DNA from: Rufibacter glacialis
Lineage (GTDB): Bacteria; Bacteroidota; Bacteroidia; Cytophagales; Hymenobacteraceae
Direction: 5' to 3'
Assembly (NCBI RefSeq): GCF_008271745.1
Contig: NZ_VKKZ01000023.1
Location: 1 to 64,000, forward strand
Length of the DNA: 64,000 nucleotides
In this document: positions 7,721 through 16,353 of the stretch, piece by piece
Layout: every line of letters starts with the position of its first letter
Position numbering within the stretch: the stretch's first letter is position 1
Made by a program: the position numbers and the translations under genes
Notes under the pieces: generated by a model
What the model saw: the letters and a program-made list of their open reading frames with translations, nothing else
Database searches by the model: none
What the model was told of the DNA's origin: nothing

Positions 7721-8260
7721 ATGGAAACAGAAAGACTAATTTTTAGGGAGCGAACAAAACAGGTCCAAAAGGAGCTACTGAATCTGCCTATAAAAGAACA
7801 GGTAAAATTTTTGGGGTTAGAATCTGTAGAACAACTTCATGCAGAATTGATAAGAAGCAATAAGCGATTGAACAATCTTGAAATGAAATGGCTTAAATGG
7901 GAGTTGATAGAGAAGGACTCTCAAAAAATTATTGGAAGTTGTGGCTTTCATAATTGGTACGAGGAACATGAAAGAGCAGAAGTAGGTTATTTTTTAAATG
8001 TTAATTTTCAAGGGAGGGGGTTTATGTCTGAAGCACTCAAATGTGTTATTAATTATGGGTTTAAGATTATGAAGTTGAACAGAATTGAAGCTTTTATCAG
8101 TCCGTCAAATTTACCCTCTATTAAAATTATTGAAAACCTGGGATTTACCCGAGAAGGTATATTAAAAGAACATTATAAAATGAAAAATGAAATCTTGGAT
8201 TCTGTAGTTTACTCCTTATTAAAATCTAAATGGAAACCTTTGCCCAACGGCCTAGGCTAA
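7721..8260 (+). CDS. Cassette 10: GNAT N-acetyltransferase (RimJ/RimL-like), 179 aa
   Basis: An acetyl-CoA-dependent acetyltransferase of the GNAT fold. Recognisable parts are the N-terminal strand METERLIFRE, the central IIGSCGFHNW strand and AEVGYFLN. The acetyl-CoA pyrophosphate loop is FQGRGFMSEAL (Q/RxxGxG/A variant), and the C-terminal signature is NLPSIKIIENLGFTREG. The acceptor is unknown; relatives modify ribosomal protein N-termini, small amines or antibiotics. The last residues and stop codon are encoded inside the following attC-like site, so the C-terminus depends on the site sequence. Single gene in its cassette. Confidence 0.85.
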   Translation: METERLIFRERTKQVQKELLNLPIKEQVKFLGLESVEQLHAELIRSNKRLNNLEMKWLKWELIEKDSQKIIGSCGFHNWYEEHERAEVGYFLNVNFQGRGFMSEALKCVINYGFKIMKLNRIEAFISPSNLPSIKIIENLGFTREGILKEHYKMKNEILDSVVYSLLKSKWKPLPNGLG

Positions 8261-8298
8261 ACGTTAGCTATGCCACCGTTTAGGCTAGGTCGTTAGCC
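8242..8298 (+). repeat. attC-like site 10 (compact form)
   Basis: At 57 bp this is the shortest site. Left box GCCCAAC (8242-8248), right box GTTAGCC (8292-8298). The inner arms CCTAGGCTAAACG and CGTTTAGGCTAGG are complementary except at one position. The CGGCCGACGGC core is absent. It overlaps the end of the GNAT gene. Confidence 0.75.
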
Positions 8299-8311
8299 AC
8301 ATTTATAATTA

Positions 8312-9037
8312 ATGAAATATCTTATAACCCTTTTACTGTCTCTCTTAACGGTTGCTTGCGAACAGAACAGTAGGGAACCCGTTACCTCACCTCAAGGTGC
8401 TCCAACAGAGGCAAAAACCGATAGCAATAATATCTTCTCCATCACAGAAGTAGATGAAAAGCATTTCAGACAAGCACAGAAAGAAAGCAACAATGGTTCT
8501 TTTGTAGATACTGCTTTAATTAAGAAGTCTAGCGGAAAGATTATTTTGCTAATCCAGGGATATACACGCAGAGACTCATTTTTGGTTTTCCTTGACAAGA
8601 CTTTCCCCGACAATGAGGAAGCAGATATAACTTTCCAATATGGAGGCTATTACAAAAAAATAGATAGGCACCTTCTAGTGACCCAACATTATGAGCACAA
8701 TGAATACAACCTGATTTCAAATAAAGGCACAAAAACCCCTGTTTGGAATGAACCACAATTTACAAAGGATGGTCAGTATTTTTTCTGTTTGAGACCATAC
8801 GGCTTGGAAGGGGAGCCTGTAGGATTACAAATTTGGAGAATAAAGAAAGACCAAAGTGACTCCTTTGACCCAATTGAGCTAGTAAAAATCCTGGAACTAG
8901 ACCAATTATTGTTTAATCCAAAAGAATGTTTGTGGAATAAGCAGGGTGATTTAGTAATCAAAGCAGGTAAATTGAAGGACAATTTTTACCCGAAAGAGCC
9001 TTCAGAAGAATATTACCTTAAACTGAAATATAAATAA
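8312..9037 (+). CDS. Cassette 11: hypothetical lipoprotein, 241 aa
   Basis: The signal peptide carries a clear lipobox (LLTVAC, Cys16), and a Ser/Pro/Thr-rich linker follows to about residue 40. The remainder is beta-rich with a WNEPQFTKDGQYFFC segment (residues ~148-162) resembling blades of beta-propeller-type proteins, but no family is recognised. Probably anchored to an envelope membrane. Last gene of the array. Confidence 0.72.
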   Translation: MKYLITLLLSLLTVACEQNSREPVTSPQGAPTEAKTDSNNIFSITEVDEKHFRQAQKESNNGSFVDTALIKKSSGKIILLIQGYTRRDSFLVFLDKTFPDNEEADITFQYGGYYKKIDRHLLVTQHYEHNEYNLISNKGTKTPVWNEPQFTKDGQYFFCLRPYGLEGEPVGLQIWRIKKDQSDSFDPIELVKILELDQLLFNPKECLWNKQGDLVIKAGKLKDNFYPKEPSEEYYLKLKYK

Positions 9038-9041
9038 CAGT

Positions 9042-9110
9042 TGCTAATAAAGGGCATAAGCCATGCTACGGCCCAAGGCTTAGCACGCCTCGTGCACAAG
9101 GCCGTTGATA
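9042..9110 (+). repeat. attC-like site 11 (array end, diverged)
   Basis: Left box TGCTAAT (9042-9048; the conserved C is T) and right box GTTGATA (9104-9110). Arms around GGGCATAAGCC and CACGCCTCGTGC resemble site 1. The central core has decayed to CGGCCCAAGGC. No further site follows, so this marks the distal end of the array. Confidence 0.7.
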
Positions 9111-9483
9111 CTTCAGACACTACTGCTGCGCACTTACCTGAATACCTAATTCATTTCAAGTTATGATCAAGAAGGTTAGGTCTAAATCATTTTCAGATAA
9201 GTGCTTGAATTTGAGATTATCTTTTGACATAAGACACAGAGGACTGTATTAAAATTGAAATCCTATCATACATCTTATCGTATTATCCTAAGTTGACCCT
9301 CCCAATCTAAAAGGCTTACTTACATAAGTAAGAAGGGACAAGCTAAGTATAAGTTTGATTGACAACGTGGTATTCCTCACTTACCTCTCCGCCACCTAAC
9401 CTTTGATTCGTTTTTAGTTTAGTTTTTTCTCCATCCCTCCATAAAAATCAGAGAAGGTTTCCAGCTACAAAAATAAATTAGTT
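9111..9483. other. Intergenic, junction of cassette array and chromosome
   Basis: No ORF, tRNA or further attC-like palindrome is visible. The stretch is AT-rich with pyrimidine-rich runs near 9410-9435. It probably holds the promoter of the outer-membrane protein gene at 9484, but I found no clear consensus. Confidence 0.5.
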
Positions 9484-10341
9484 ATGAACATCAAATATAT
9501 TTTGGTGCTGCCATTACTAATGGTTTCTTCTATGTACACCTATGCCCAAACCAATGACGCAAAAATAGACAGTCTTTACATTCAAGAAGTGGAGGGCCGT
9601 AAAGAACCAGCCAAGGTATTGCATGCAGAACCCATATATATCGACTTGATCAGAGACTTGGGCGTAAGAAAGGGGGAGAAAGAATGGAACTTGGGATTTG
9701 GGTTAACAGATAGGTTAGATTATGATTCTTATGAAGCCTTGATTGAGTATGAATGGGCTCCTATTGATCGTTTGGGATTGGAAGTTGAACTGCCCTTCAC
9801 ATTTTATTCGCCTTTAAAAAGTATTCCAAGAGAATCTATTCCCTCTAATCAATTGAACAGCATAAAAGTAGCAGCCCAATGGTCCTTTCTGGTGAAGGAG
9901 CCAATAGCCACCTCCATGGCCCTTGGGTATATCAATGAATTTGAACTTTCAGACTTTGAAAGGCTCGGAGATTCTTTTTTTACAGGGAATATTTATAATC
10001 CGTTTTTGGTAGTTGCCAAGCGCTGGGGAAACAACTTTCATTGCCTGATTTATACCGGCCCCATGATAGAACAGAATTTTCGAACCAAGAGTATTCACAC
10101 AACTTATGGCATCAACACCAATTTCCATTACATGATAACTGGTACGAGGAACTTCATAGGAGTTGAATTAAACAAAACCTTGGAGAACGGTGACTTTGAT
10201 ATGGTCCTAAGGCCCCAAATGCGACTTGGTATTGAAGATAATTTATTAATAGGAATAGTAGCAGGAATTCCAGTTAGCAGAGAAAATGAAAGACTGAGTT
10301 CTTTTGTCAGACTAATATGGGAGCCAGGCCACCATAAGTAA
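9484..10341 (+). CDS. Putative outer-membrane beta-barrel protein, 285 aa
   Basis: The signal peptide (residues 1-22, ending YTYAQ) is followed by a conserved HAEPIYIDLIRDLGVRKGE segment. Alternating amphipathic strands rich in aromatic residues follow (YEALIEYEWAPIDRLGLEVELPF), typical of a small outer-membrane barrel. I recognise the HAEP...IDLIRDLG pattern from Bacteroidota proteins of unknown role but know no function. It stands alone, downstream of the cassette array. No attC-like site follows it, so I place it outside the array. Confidence 0.7.
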   Translation: MNIKYILVLPLLMVSSMYTYAQTNDAKIDSLYIQEVEGRKEPAKVLHAEPIYIDLIRDLGVRKGEKEWNLGFGLTDRLDYDSYEALIEYEWAPIDRLGLEVELPFTFYSPLKSIPRESIPSNQLNSIKVAAQWSFLVKEPIATSMALGYINEFELSDFERLGDSFFTGNIYNPFLVVAKRWGNNFHCLIYTGPMIEQNFRTKSIHTTYGINTNFHYMITGTRNFIGVELNKTLENGDFDMVLRPQMRLGIEDNLLIGIVAGIPVSRENERLSSFVRLIWEPGHHK

Positions 10342-11015
10342 TATAAATATAGACTTTTAACAGGGGTTGAAAACATTGAAGAGACAAGGTGATTCGTAAC
10401 TTTTTTGTTCTTAACAAGCAATGTGCTAGTAAACGAGTATGCCCTTTTCAGCAAACCGCTTTTACACCAGAGAATCGTTGCACTCTCTTCAAAGGACAAA
10501 TTTGGAAGAGTTCATAAATCATTTAAAAGGTAAAATAGATGGATACAGAACAGAAAAGAACTAGCTAAAACAACTTCAAGTAATATTGTTCTAATTTTTG
10601 ACCTGGGTGATTAAGAAATGGGAAGTAAAGGTAGATTTGGTAAACTTCTAGCATGCGGGGAAGAAACCTATGCCCCAATTGGTATCAAAAAAAACATACC
10701 CCAACCAGTTGCATTAGCATTGCCTCGGGCAACAACCAGTGCTTCCGTTGAGCCGTCTGTGCCGTTGGTAACTCAAGTATTGGTAGTTCGCCGTTCTTTT
10801 TGTTAAAGCTGGTAAGGCCCTTTTTGTGGTAGAGGCACCAAGGTGATCCTTACTGATCTAGCTAATCTGAGAACCATTTTTTGGGGCTTCAGGACTGCTT
10901 TTGCAAAAACACCGGAAAAAGCCGTAGGGGAATTCTCCTTACCTTTGCTACGTTACCTTCAAGTGCACCAGAAACGTTACTCTGGTCTTATGAATTGCCT
11001 TAAACTTATACCATC
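10342..11015. other. Intergenic; no convincing gene
   Basis: Short ORFs at 10618-10806 and 10843-11070 show no recognisable protein character and look like chance frames. The sequence TACCTTTG (10940-10947) fits the Bacteroidota -7 box TAnnTTTG. It lies ~70 bases before the msrB start, but no matching -33 TTTG is found at the right distance. Confidence 0.5.
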
Positions 11016-11399
11016 ATGGAAAACCAAGAAAAGAAATATAACGCGCTTACCCCCGAAGAAGAGTATGTGATCCTGCACAAAGGCACGGAACGGCCTTTCA
11101 CCGGTAAGCTGTACACGGTCAAAGAACCCGGTACTTATATCTGTCGCCGCTGCAACGCACCTTTGTACCGGTCAGAAGACAAGTTTGAGTCACACTGCGG
11201 CTGGCCTTCCTTTGATGACGAGATTGCCGGTGCCGTTACCCGGGTGCCAGATGCAGACGGGAGCCGGACCGAGATTGTCTGCTCCAACTGCGGCGGCCAC
11301 TTAGGGCACGTGTTCCTGGGTGAAAGGTTCACGGCTAAGAATACCCGCCATTGCGTGAATTCCATCTCCATGGAGTTTGTGCCTGCCCAGGAGAAGTAA
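11016..11399 (+). CDS. msrB: Peptide-methionine (R)-S-oxide reductase MsrB
   Basis: It reduces methionine-R-sulfoxide in proteins using thioredoxin. The 127-residue length is standard for a stand-alone MsrB. Zinc is bound by two CxxC pairs, Cys43/Cys46 (CRRC) and Cys89/Cys92 (CSNC). The catalytic Cys113 sits in RHCVNS, and the active-site loop is HCGWPSF (residues 60-66), with GGHLGHVF before the catalytic strand. No signal peptide, so cytosolic. It heads a three-gene run with a kinase-like gene 15 bases downstream and a second MsrB-like gene. Confidence 0.95.
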   Translation: MENQEKKYNALTPEEEYVILHKGTERPFTGKLYTVKEPGTYICRRCNAPLYRSEDKFESHCGWPSFDDEIAGAVTRVPDADGSRTEIVCSNCGGHLGHVFLGERFTAKNTRHCVNSISMEFVPAQEK

Positions 11400-11414
11400 G
11401 GTAGCGCCTACTGA

Positions 11415-11870
11415 GTGGAGGGCATCATGTTCATCGGCTTGCCAGCCTCAGGGAAGTCCACGTTTTACCAGCGGAACTTCTTCAACTCGCACGTTCGCCT
11501 CAGCCTGGATCTGCTCAGGACCAGAAACCGGGAGCGCCAATTTTTCAGCCTTTGCCTGCAAACCAATACCCGGGTGGTGGTAGATAACACCAACCCGCGG
11601 GTTGAGGACCGGGAGAAGTACCTGACCAGGTTCAAAGAGCACCGGTTCCAGGTCATCGGGTACTTCTTCCAGACCTCCTTGCAGGAGGCTTTGGAACGCA
11701 ACCGTGCAAGGGAAGGGCGAGACAAGGTGAAGGACATAGCGCTGTATGACGTGCGTAAAAAGCTGGAACCGCCCTCTTTTGCGGAAGGGTTTGACCGTCT
11801 GTTCAGCGTACGCATTCAGGGGAATGGTTTTTGGGTGGAAGAATGGAAGAAGGAGGATAGCAATGTTTGA
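11415..11870 (+). CDS. P-loop kinase (AAA_33 / PNK-like), 151 aa
   Basis: A small ATP-binding kinase-type protein. The Walker A motif GLPASGKST is at residues 8-16, and VVVDNTNP (54-61) matches the Walker-B-like step of polynucleotide-kinase or zeta-toxin-like folds. An Arg-rich lid follows (NRAREGRDKV). Homologues of this size usually begin ME.I.FIG, which favours the GTG at 11415. An ATG at 11427 with GGAGG in front is an alternative (MFIGLPASGKST). The substrate is unknown; RNA-end or small-molecule phosphorylation are options. The stop overlaps the next gene's start, implying translational coupling. Confidence 0.8.
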   Translation: MEGIMFIGLPASGKSTFYQRNFFNSHVRLSLDLLRTRNRERQFFSLCLQTNTRVVVDNTNPRVEDREKYLTRFKEHRFQVIGYFFQTSLQEALERNRAREGRDKVKDIALYDVRKKLEPPSFAEGFDRLFSVRIQGNGFWVEEWKKEDSNV

Positions 11871-12201
11871 GAACCGCAAAATAGACTGGGAACAGAACGC
11901 AGGGCGCCAACCGAAAGGCTTTTATACCTGTAGCCGTTGCCGTCTTCCTTTGTTCTCCTCCAGTCAGAAGTTTGATTCCAAAACCGGCTTCCCCAGTTTT
12001 TGGGCGCATTTTAAAGAAAATGTGCGGAAAACCCGCTTGCTCACCTACGGGCGGGACCGCATCCAACTGCTTTGTCAGGGATGCGGCCTGCACCTGGGGC
12101 ACCTTTTCCCAGACCCCAGAACCCCCAGCCAGGTCCGGTACTGCATCAACTCAGATTCCCTTGGCTACCCGGCACCTCCTTCCCCAGATTCATCAACCTG
12201 A
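11863..12201 (+). CDS. Second MsrB-like methionine sulfoxide reductase, 112 aa
   Basis: A shorter, divergent MsrB fold. The zinc CxxC pairs are Cys23/Cys26 and Cys71/Cys74, and the catalytic Cys94 is in RYCINSDSL. Where the first MsrB has HCGWPSF this one has KTGFPSF, so it lacks the Cys at that loop and may need a different recycling route. ATG 11863 overlaps the kinase stop (11868-11870) and follows an AGGAGG at 11851. The frame stays open upstream to 11746, but that part is a shadow of the kinase gene. Activity is likely but less certain than for the first copy. Confidence 0.85.
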   Translation: MFENRKIDWEQNAGRQPKGFYTCSRCRLPLFSSSQKFDSKTGFPSFWAHFKENVRKTRLLTYGRDRIQLLCQGCGLHLGHLFPDPRTPSQVRYCINSDSLGYPAPPSPDSST

Positions 12202-12572
12202 TTTCTTTACCTGGATTTGCCAGGAGATACAAACCTTTTTTATAGTCAGTTTTTGAAAAACGGGGCTTAAATAAGCATTGGGTTCTGAGCTAGGTAACCT
12301 ACCTTAAAAGGGAATAACCAGCCCCTGAGCCTACTATTCCCTCCAGCTTGCTCAACAAAAATGCAGGGGGAGGAAAGCCCTTGAATGGGTTGATTCCCTT
12401 CCAAAGCGGAAGCGGGTTAGATTTTGTTCTATCACCTTAAGGGAAGAAGGTATTTTCTTACTTCCTTTAAACCCGCATCGTAACTCCTCCACTTGCCTAG
12501 CGCCTCAACCAAGAAGTTTGGGAAAAAAGCGTGTTTTTGGAAAAGGAGCACCAAATCAGGAGGCCACAAAAG
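12202..12572. other. Intergenic between convergent msrB-like operon and msrA
   Basis: No gene, tRNA or strong T-tailed hairpin seen. Both flanking genes end here, so a terminator would be expected but is not obvious. Confidence 0.45.
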
Positions 12573-13265
12573 CTATAGCTTGAACGAGAAGCCGCCCAGT
12601 TCCTGGGCTAAAAAATGGGCCAGTAACACTTGTTGAACCGGGTAGGAGAGACCCAGGCTGCCCATCTCCTCCATGAACCGTTCCTTCTCCCCGATACCCG
12701 CCACATAGCCATTCACCCGAGCCACAGCCGGGGAGTTGTTAAAGGCCTCCGGATCTGGGTATATTTTCTGCAATTCCTGCAGGACTTCGGGCACCCGCCG
12801 CAGCTTCCATTTCTGGTGCCGCTCCTCCGCCAGGTAAAATGCCTTGTAAGAATGCATCTCGGTTTTTAGTTTCTCCTGAAGCCGTCCTTCGGCCTCTTTT
12901 ATCACCTGCCGCGCCACTTCCTCCTGCTCCGGGTTATGGAAGAAAATAGCCGATGTGTATTGTCGCTTGCGGGGTTCTTTGGTAGGCGTGTGCTGGTTGA
13001 AGAACCTTTCCAGTAGCTGACCATACGTCACCTCCTTCGGGTTAAATTCCAGCTGAACAACTTCTATATGATCAGCCAGGGTTCTATAGGTGGGGTTTTC
13101 TGTGGTTCCTCCGGCAAAGCCTACCCGGGTTCTCACCACGCCCCCCACAGCCCCAAAATAAGCTTCCGCGCCCCAGAAGCAACCCATGGCCAAGGTGGCG
13201 GTTTGCAGGTTAGGGTAGAGGACCTGATCCATGGCGGGTATCTTGGTTTCTGGTAAGGGTTTCAT
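12573..13265 (-). CDS. msrA: Peptide-methionine (S)-S-oxide reductase MsrA
   Basis: It reduces methionine-S-sulfoxide. The signature GCFWGAEAYF places the catalytic Cys at residue 29, counted from the chosen start MKPLPETK. The family motif GGTTENPTY and the region HIEVVQLEFNP follow, then QYTSAIFFHNPEQ. The C-terminus carries about 50 extra residues (NGYVAGIGEKERF onward), a form also seen in other MsrA proteins. An in-frame start at 13304 would add 13 residues without a credible signal. Convergent with the msrB operon, making a local methionine-repair cluster. Confidence 0.93.
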   Translation of the reverse strand: MKPLPETKIPAMDQVLYPNLQTATLAMGCFWGAEAYFGAVGGVVRTRVGFAGGTTENPTYRTLADHIEVVQLEFNPKEVTYGQLLERFFNQHTPTKEPRKRQYTSAIFFHNPEQEEVARQVIKEAEGRLQEKLKTEMHSYKAFYLAEERHQKWKLRRVPEVLQELQKIYPDPEAFNNSPAVARVNGYVAGIGEKERFMEEMGSLGLSYPVQQVLLAHFLAQELGGFSFKL

Positions 13266-13648
13266 GGTCTCTTGTACGGAAACGGAAGAAACTCGTGGAA
13301 GCACAACCCCTTTTTGCCAAAGCGCCTGACAGACCCAAACCGGTGGGCTGCTTCCCGCGGCGCTTCCAGTGCCAGGTGCTCCTCTATCATCCCAATCATT
13401 AGGCTTACTACCCCACCTTTATAGTAGAAACAGAGCCAGATACCGAGGCGGTAAGGAATCCGTCCCAATTTGCCAGGGTTTCGTCACATTTTGTTTCAGG
13501 TAACCGGCAGGCTGGCTAACCTTGTCTCATCGCTAAGCTATTGCGGTCTGATTCTCTGAGTCATGGTCGCCCATTCCTGCACCGGGGCCCGGGAGAAAGC
13601 AGGTTTCTTATGATGAAAAGTGATTCATTAACTTCTAACCTCATAGAT
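13266..13648. other. Divergent intergenic region, msrA / TonB receptor
   Basis: It holds the promoters of msrA (-) and the receptor (+). TAACCTTG (13517-13524) is close to the Bacteroidota -7 box, but the nearest TTTG lies 23 rather than 19 bases upstream. No further gene is supported. Confidence 0.4.
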
Positions 13649-16135
13649 ATGAAAAATTTGATACTCTTGGCGCTGGCCGGAATGTTAGCTGTGCCCTCTA
13701 CTTTTGGACAGACCCCTCAGGACAGGCCTGTTCCTGCTGCCTCTCAAGCCATTCCTAAGGGAAATGGGAAAATAAGCGGGGTGGTATTAGAGGAGGGCGG
13801 TAAAAAGCCCATAGAATTCGCCACCATCTCTCTCGTAGACAAAGCCTCAGGCAAAACCGTGGATGGAACGGTGTCTGATGACAAAGGAAGATTCTCCTTG
13901 GGTAAAGTAGCCGCCGGCTCTTATCAGGTTTCGGTCAGTTTCCTGGGCTATGAAACCAAAGTGGTAGACCCTGTTACCCTGGGCCCTAAGGAAGAAGTCA
14001 ATATTGGGGTAGTGGCGCTGAAAGGGGGAACCAAAGCTTTAGATGAAGTAGCGGTGGTGGGCGACAAGCTATTGGTAGAAGACAAAGTAGACCGCCTGGT
14101 CTACAATGCTGAGAAAGACCTCACCAATACCGGTGGCACCGCCACCGATGTCCTGAAAAAAGTACCGGGCTTAACGGTTGATTTAGAAGGGAACGTAGCC
14201 TTGCGGGGCAGTTCCAATTTACGGGTCCTGATCAACAACAAACCATCGGCCATCATGGCCACCAACGTTTCTGACGCGCTGCAGCAGATTCCGGCTGATT
14301 TGATCAAGAGCGTGGAAGTCATCACCAGCCCATCGGCTAAATATGATGCGGAGGGCACGGCGGGTATCATCAACATCATCACCAAGAAAAACAGTTTGCA
14401 GGGCCTTAACGGGAATGTGACGGGTTCTTATGGAAACCGCATCAGTGCCGTGAACGGGACCGTGAATTACCGGAAAGGGAAAGTGGGGGTGAATACGTCC
14501 TTCGGGCAAAGCTGGCGCAACAACCCTATGGAAAGCAACCGTGAAACTATCTACCAAGGCATTCCAGGGATTGACCGCTTACGGCAGGCCATGAAAGGGA
14601 AACGGGAAGGTGAGTTCCAACTGCTGCAGGTGGGGGTAGACTATGAACTGTCCAAGAAGAGCAGCCTGGCGGCCGGCATAAGAATGCAAAGCGGCGAATT
14701 CGCGTACAGCAACCTTCTGACGTCTACGCAGTACCTGGGCGAGGCGGTGACCGCCCGTAACACCAGACGGAACCGCAGCGAGTTTGACAACCTCAACTTT
14801 GACGTCAACCTGGACTTTACCAAGCAACTAGCTAAACCGGGCCAGGAAATCAGTGTTTTAGGCCTAGTTAGCCGTAGCAACCGGGAGAACTACCATTTCG
14901 CAGATATTCTCAATCAGGAACAACTGCTGGCAGGAAAAGAACAAAACCTGAATGATGCTTACAATGAGGAGAAAACCCTTCAGATTGACTACAGCCACCC
15001 TTTCAAGAACAAGCACCTGCTTGAAATGGGAGCCAAAGCCATTCTCCGGTCGGCAGAAAGCGACTTCCGGTTTTTAGTGGCCAATCCCGCAGCTTCTCCT
15101 TTTAAAGAGGTTCCCGGCAGGTCAGATGTTTTTGCGTATGATCAGAATGTAGGGGCGGCCTATGCCTCTTATGAATTCAGCCTGAATAAGAAATATAACC
15201 TGAAGCTGGGTTCCCGGTATGAACATACCCAGGTAGAGGGCGATTTCATTTCCTCCAAAAGTACGGTGCAGCAGAGCTATGGGAACTTTATCCCCAGCCT
15301 GGCTATCTCCAGGTCCCTGAAGGAGAACCAAACCCTGAAGTTCAACTACACCAAACGCATTCAGCGTCCGCAGCTGGGCTACCTGAATCCCTTTGAGAAC
15401 CGCATTGATACCTTCAACATCCAGGTGGGGAACCCCAACCTGAGTGCCGAAATCACCCATGCCTATGAAGTGGGGTACAGCACCTTTTCCAAGAAGGGAA
15501 CCTCTGTCAATGCCACCATTTTCTGGCGGCAAACCAATAACGCCATTGAAGCTTTTATCTTACCCACCAGTGAAGGCGTGAACTATACCCGGTTCGGGAA
15601 CATTGGCAGGAACGCCAGTTATGGGGCCAGCCTTTTTGGAAACACTAAGTTCCTGGAGAAGGGGAACCTCAGCGGGAACGTGAATGTGTTTTATGTGGAC
15701 CTGGAAAGCCAGACTTCCCTTTTGAACGCCTCCAACGCCAGTATGATGTACCAGGCCAACATGAATGCTTCCTATGGTTTCAACAAAGGAATCAGTGCCC
15801 AGGTGTTTGGGCAGTTCAATTCGCGGCGGGTCACGCTCCAGGGCAAGACATCTGCTTTGGCGCTCTATTCCCTGGCAGTGAAAAAAGATATTTTACAGAA
15901 AAACGGCAGCTTAACGGTAGGTGTGGAAAATTTCTTCTCTGGCACCCTGAAGCAGAAAAGCTCCTTTAAAACCCCTGTGGCAGAGCAGGTCAACACCATG
16001 TATTTGTATAACCGCCAGGTGAAAGTCAGCGCGAACTATAAGTTTGGGAAAATCACGGCCGTTAAAAGCCAGCCCCGCCGCAAAAAGAAGATCAACAATG
16101 ATGACGCCAAGTCTGACGGGGATACCAACGGTTAA
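13649..16135 (+). CDS. TonB-dependent receptor with carboxypeptidase-like N-domain, 828 aa
   Basis: A TonB-energised outer-membrane receptor. From ATG 13649: signal peptide (ending STFGQ, residue 21), Pro/Ala linker, and a carboxypeptidase-regulatory-like beta-sandwich (~residues 45-125; GVVLEEGGKKPIEFATISL). A plug domain (~150-260; LRGSSNLRVLINNKPS, TAGIINIITKK) and an OMP_b-brl_3-type barrel to the end follow. The C-terminus is a basic/Asp tail instead of a terminal aromatic. The substrate is not evident and no SusD partner is adjacent, so it is not a SusC/D pair. A longer frame from 13541 has no signal sequence and is rejected. A strong terminator follows. Confidence 0.9.
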   Translation: MKNLILLALAGMLAVPSTFGQTPQDRPVPAASQAIPKGNGKISGVVLEEGGKKPIEFATISLVDKASGKTVDGTVSDDKGRFSLGKVAAGSYQVSVSFLGYETKVVDPVTLGPKEEVNIGVVALKGGTKALDEVAVVGDKLLVEDKVDRLVYNAEKDLTNTGGTATDVLKKVPGLTVDLEGNVALRGSSNLRVLINNKPSAIMATNVSDALQQIPADLIKSVEVITSPSAKYDAEGTAGIINIITKKNSLQGLNGNVTGSYGNRISAVNGTVNYRKGKVGVNTSFGQSWRNNPMESNRETIYQGIPGIDRLRQAMKGKREGEFQLLQVGVDYELSKKSSLAAGIRMQSGEFAYSNLLTSTQYLGEAVTARNTRRNRSEFDNLNFDVNLDFTKQLAKPGQEISVLGLVSRSNRENYHFADILNQEQLLAGKEQNLNDAYNEEKTLQIDYSHPFKNKHLLEMGAKAILRSAESDFRFLVANPAASPFKEVPGRSDVFAYDQNVGAAYASYEFSLNKKYNLKLGSRYEHTQVEGDFISSKSTVQQSYGNFIPSLAISRSLKENQTLKFNYTKRIQRPQLGYLNPFENRIDTFNIQVGNPNLSAEITHAYEVGYSTFSKKGTSVNATIFWRQTNNAIEAFILPTSEGVNYTRFGNIGRNASYGASLFGNTKFLEKGNLSGNVNVFYVDLESQTSLLNASNASMMYQANMNASYGFNKGISAQVFGQFNSRRVTLQGKTSALALYSLAVKKDILQKNGSLTVGVENFFSGTLKQKSSFKTPVAEQVNTMYLYNRQVKVSANYKFGKITAVKSQPRRKKKINNDDAKSDGDTNG

Positions 16136-16186
16136 GTTGTGCACCATTCGTCAGATAAGCTTCAGTAATATTTGATTCATGTACAG

Positions 16187-16247
16187 GGTCACAGGAAGAA
16201 GCCTCCTTAGATAGCAAGGAAGCTTCCTCCTGTGACCTTATCTTTTT
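16187..16247 (+). terminator. Rho-independent terminator after TonB receptor
   Basis: The long stem begins GGTCACAGG and ends CCTGTGACC, with further pairing of GCCTCCTT with AAGGAAGC. A T-rich tail (16238-16247) follows. Confidence 0.85.
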
Positions 16248-16353
16248 AATGGTTCAGAAAGTTAATTCTTGAGAAAGAACTTAGACGCGGTTAGAAGTGC
16301 ATCCTGCCTAACTGGGGTTGCCGTAAATAGGGAGGTAATCTTTAGAAAACTGC

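Larger units (their letters stand above)
1..9110 (+). mobile_element. Integron-type gene cassette array (integrase not in window)
   Basis: Eleven cassettes, all in the + orientation, are delimited by twelve attC-like palindromes at 1, 832, 1579, 2110, 2622, 3293, 4544, 5013, 5578, 7647, 8242 and 9042. Each has a left box resembling RYYYAAC and a right box resembling GTTRRRY. Most cassettes carry complementary ends, for example GTTAGGCAC (123) with GTGCCTAAC (830), GTTATAGGGC (893) with GCCCTATAAC (1576), and GTTAGCTCC (2171) with GGAGCTAAC (2620). That is what an excised circular cassette carrying its own attC would give. Base composition is visibly AT-richer than the downstream chromosome. 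Site polarity puts any intI/attI to the left of base 1. Without it, the array would be classed as a CALIN. The attC identity is inferred from structure, since no integrase is visible. Confidence 0.85.

Noticed and set aside
1-9110. CRISPR array or simple interspersed repeats
   Set aside because: The repeats are spaced by whole genes rather than short spacers, are long and imperfectly palindromic, and have boundary boxes specific to each cassette.
10618-11070. Two short + strand ORFs before msrB
   Set aside because: Odd composition, no start context, and the second overlaps the msrB start. They look like chance frames.
11415-11870. Zeta-type toxin identity for the P-loop protein
   Set aside because: The Walker A motif alone does not separate toxins from repair kinases; no antitoxin is adjacent, and both neighbours are repair enzymes.
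13541-13648. N-terminal extension of the TonB receptor
   Set aside because: The 36 extra residues have no signal character; a normal signal peptide begins at 13649.
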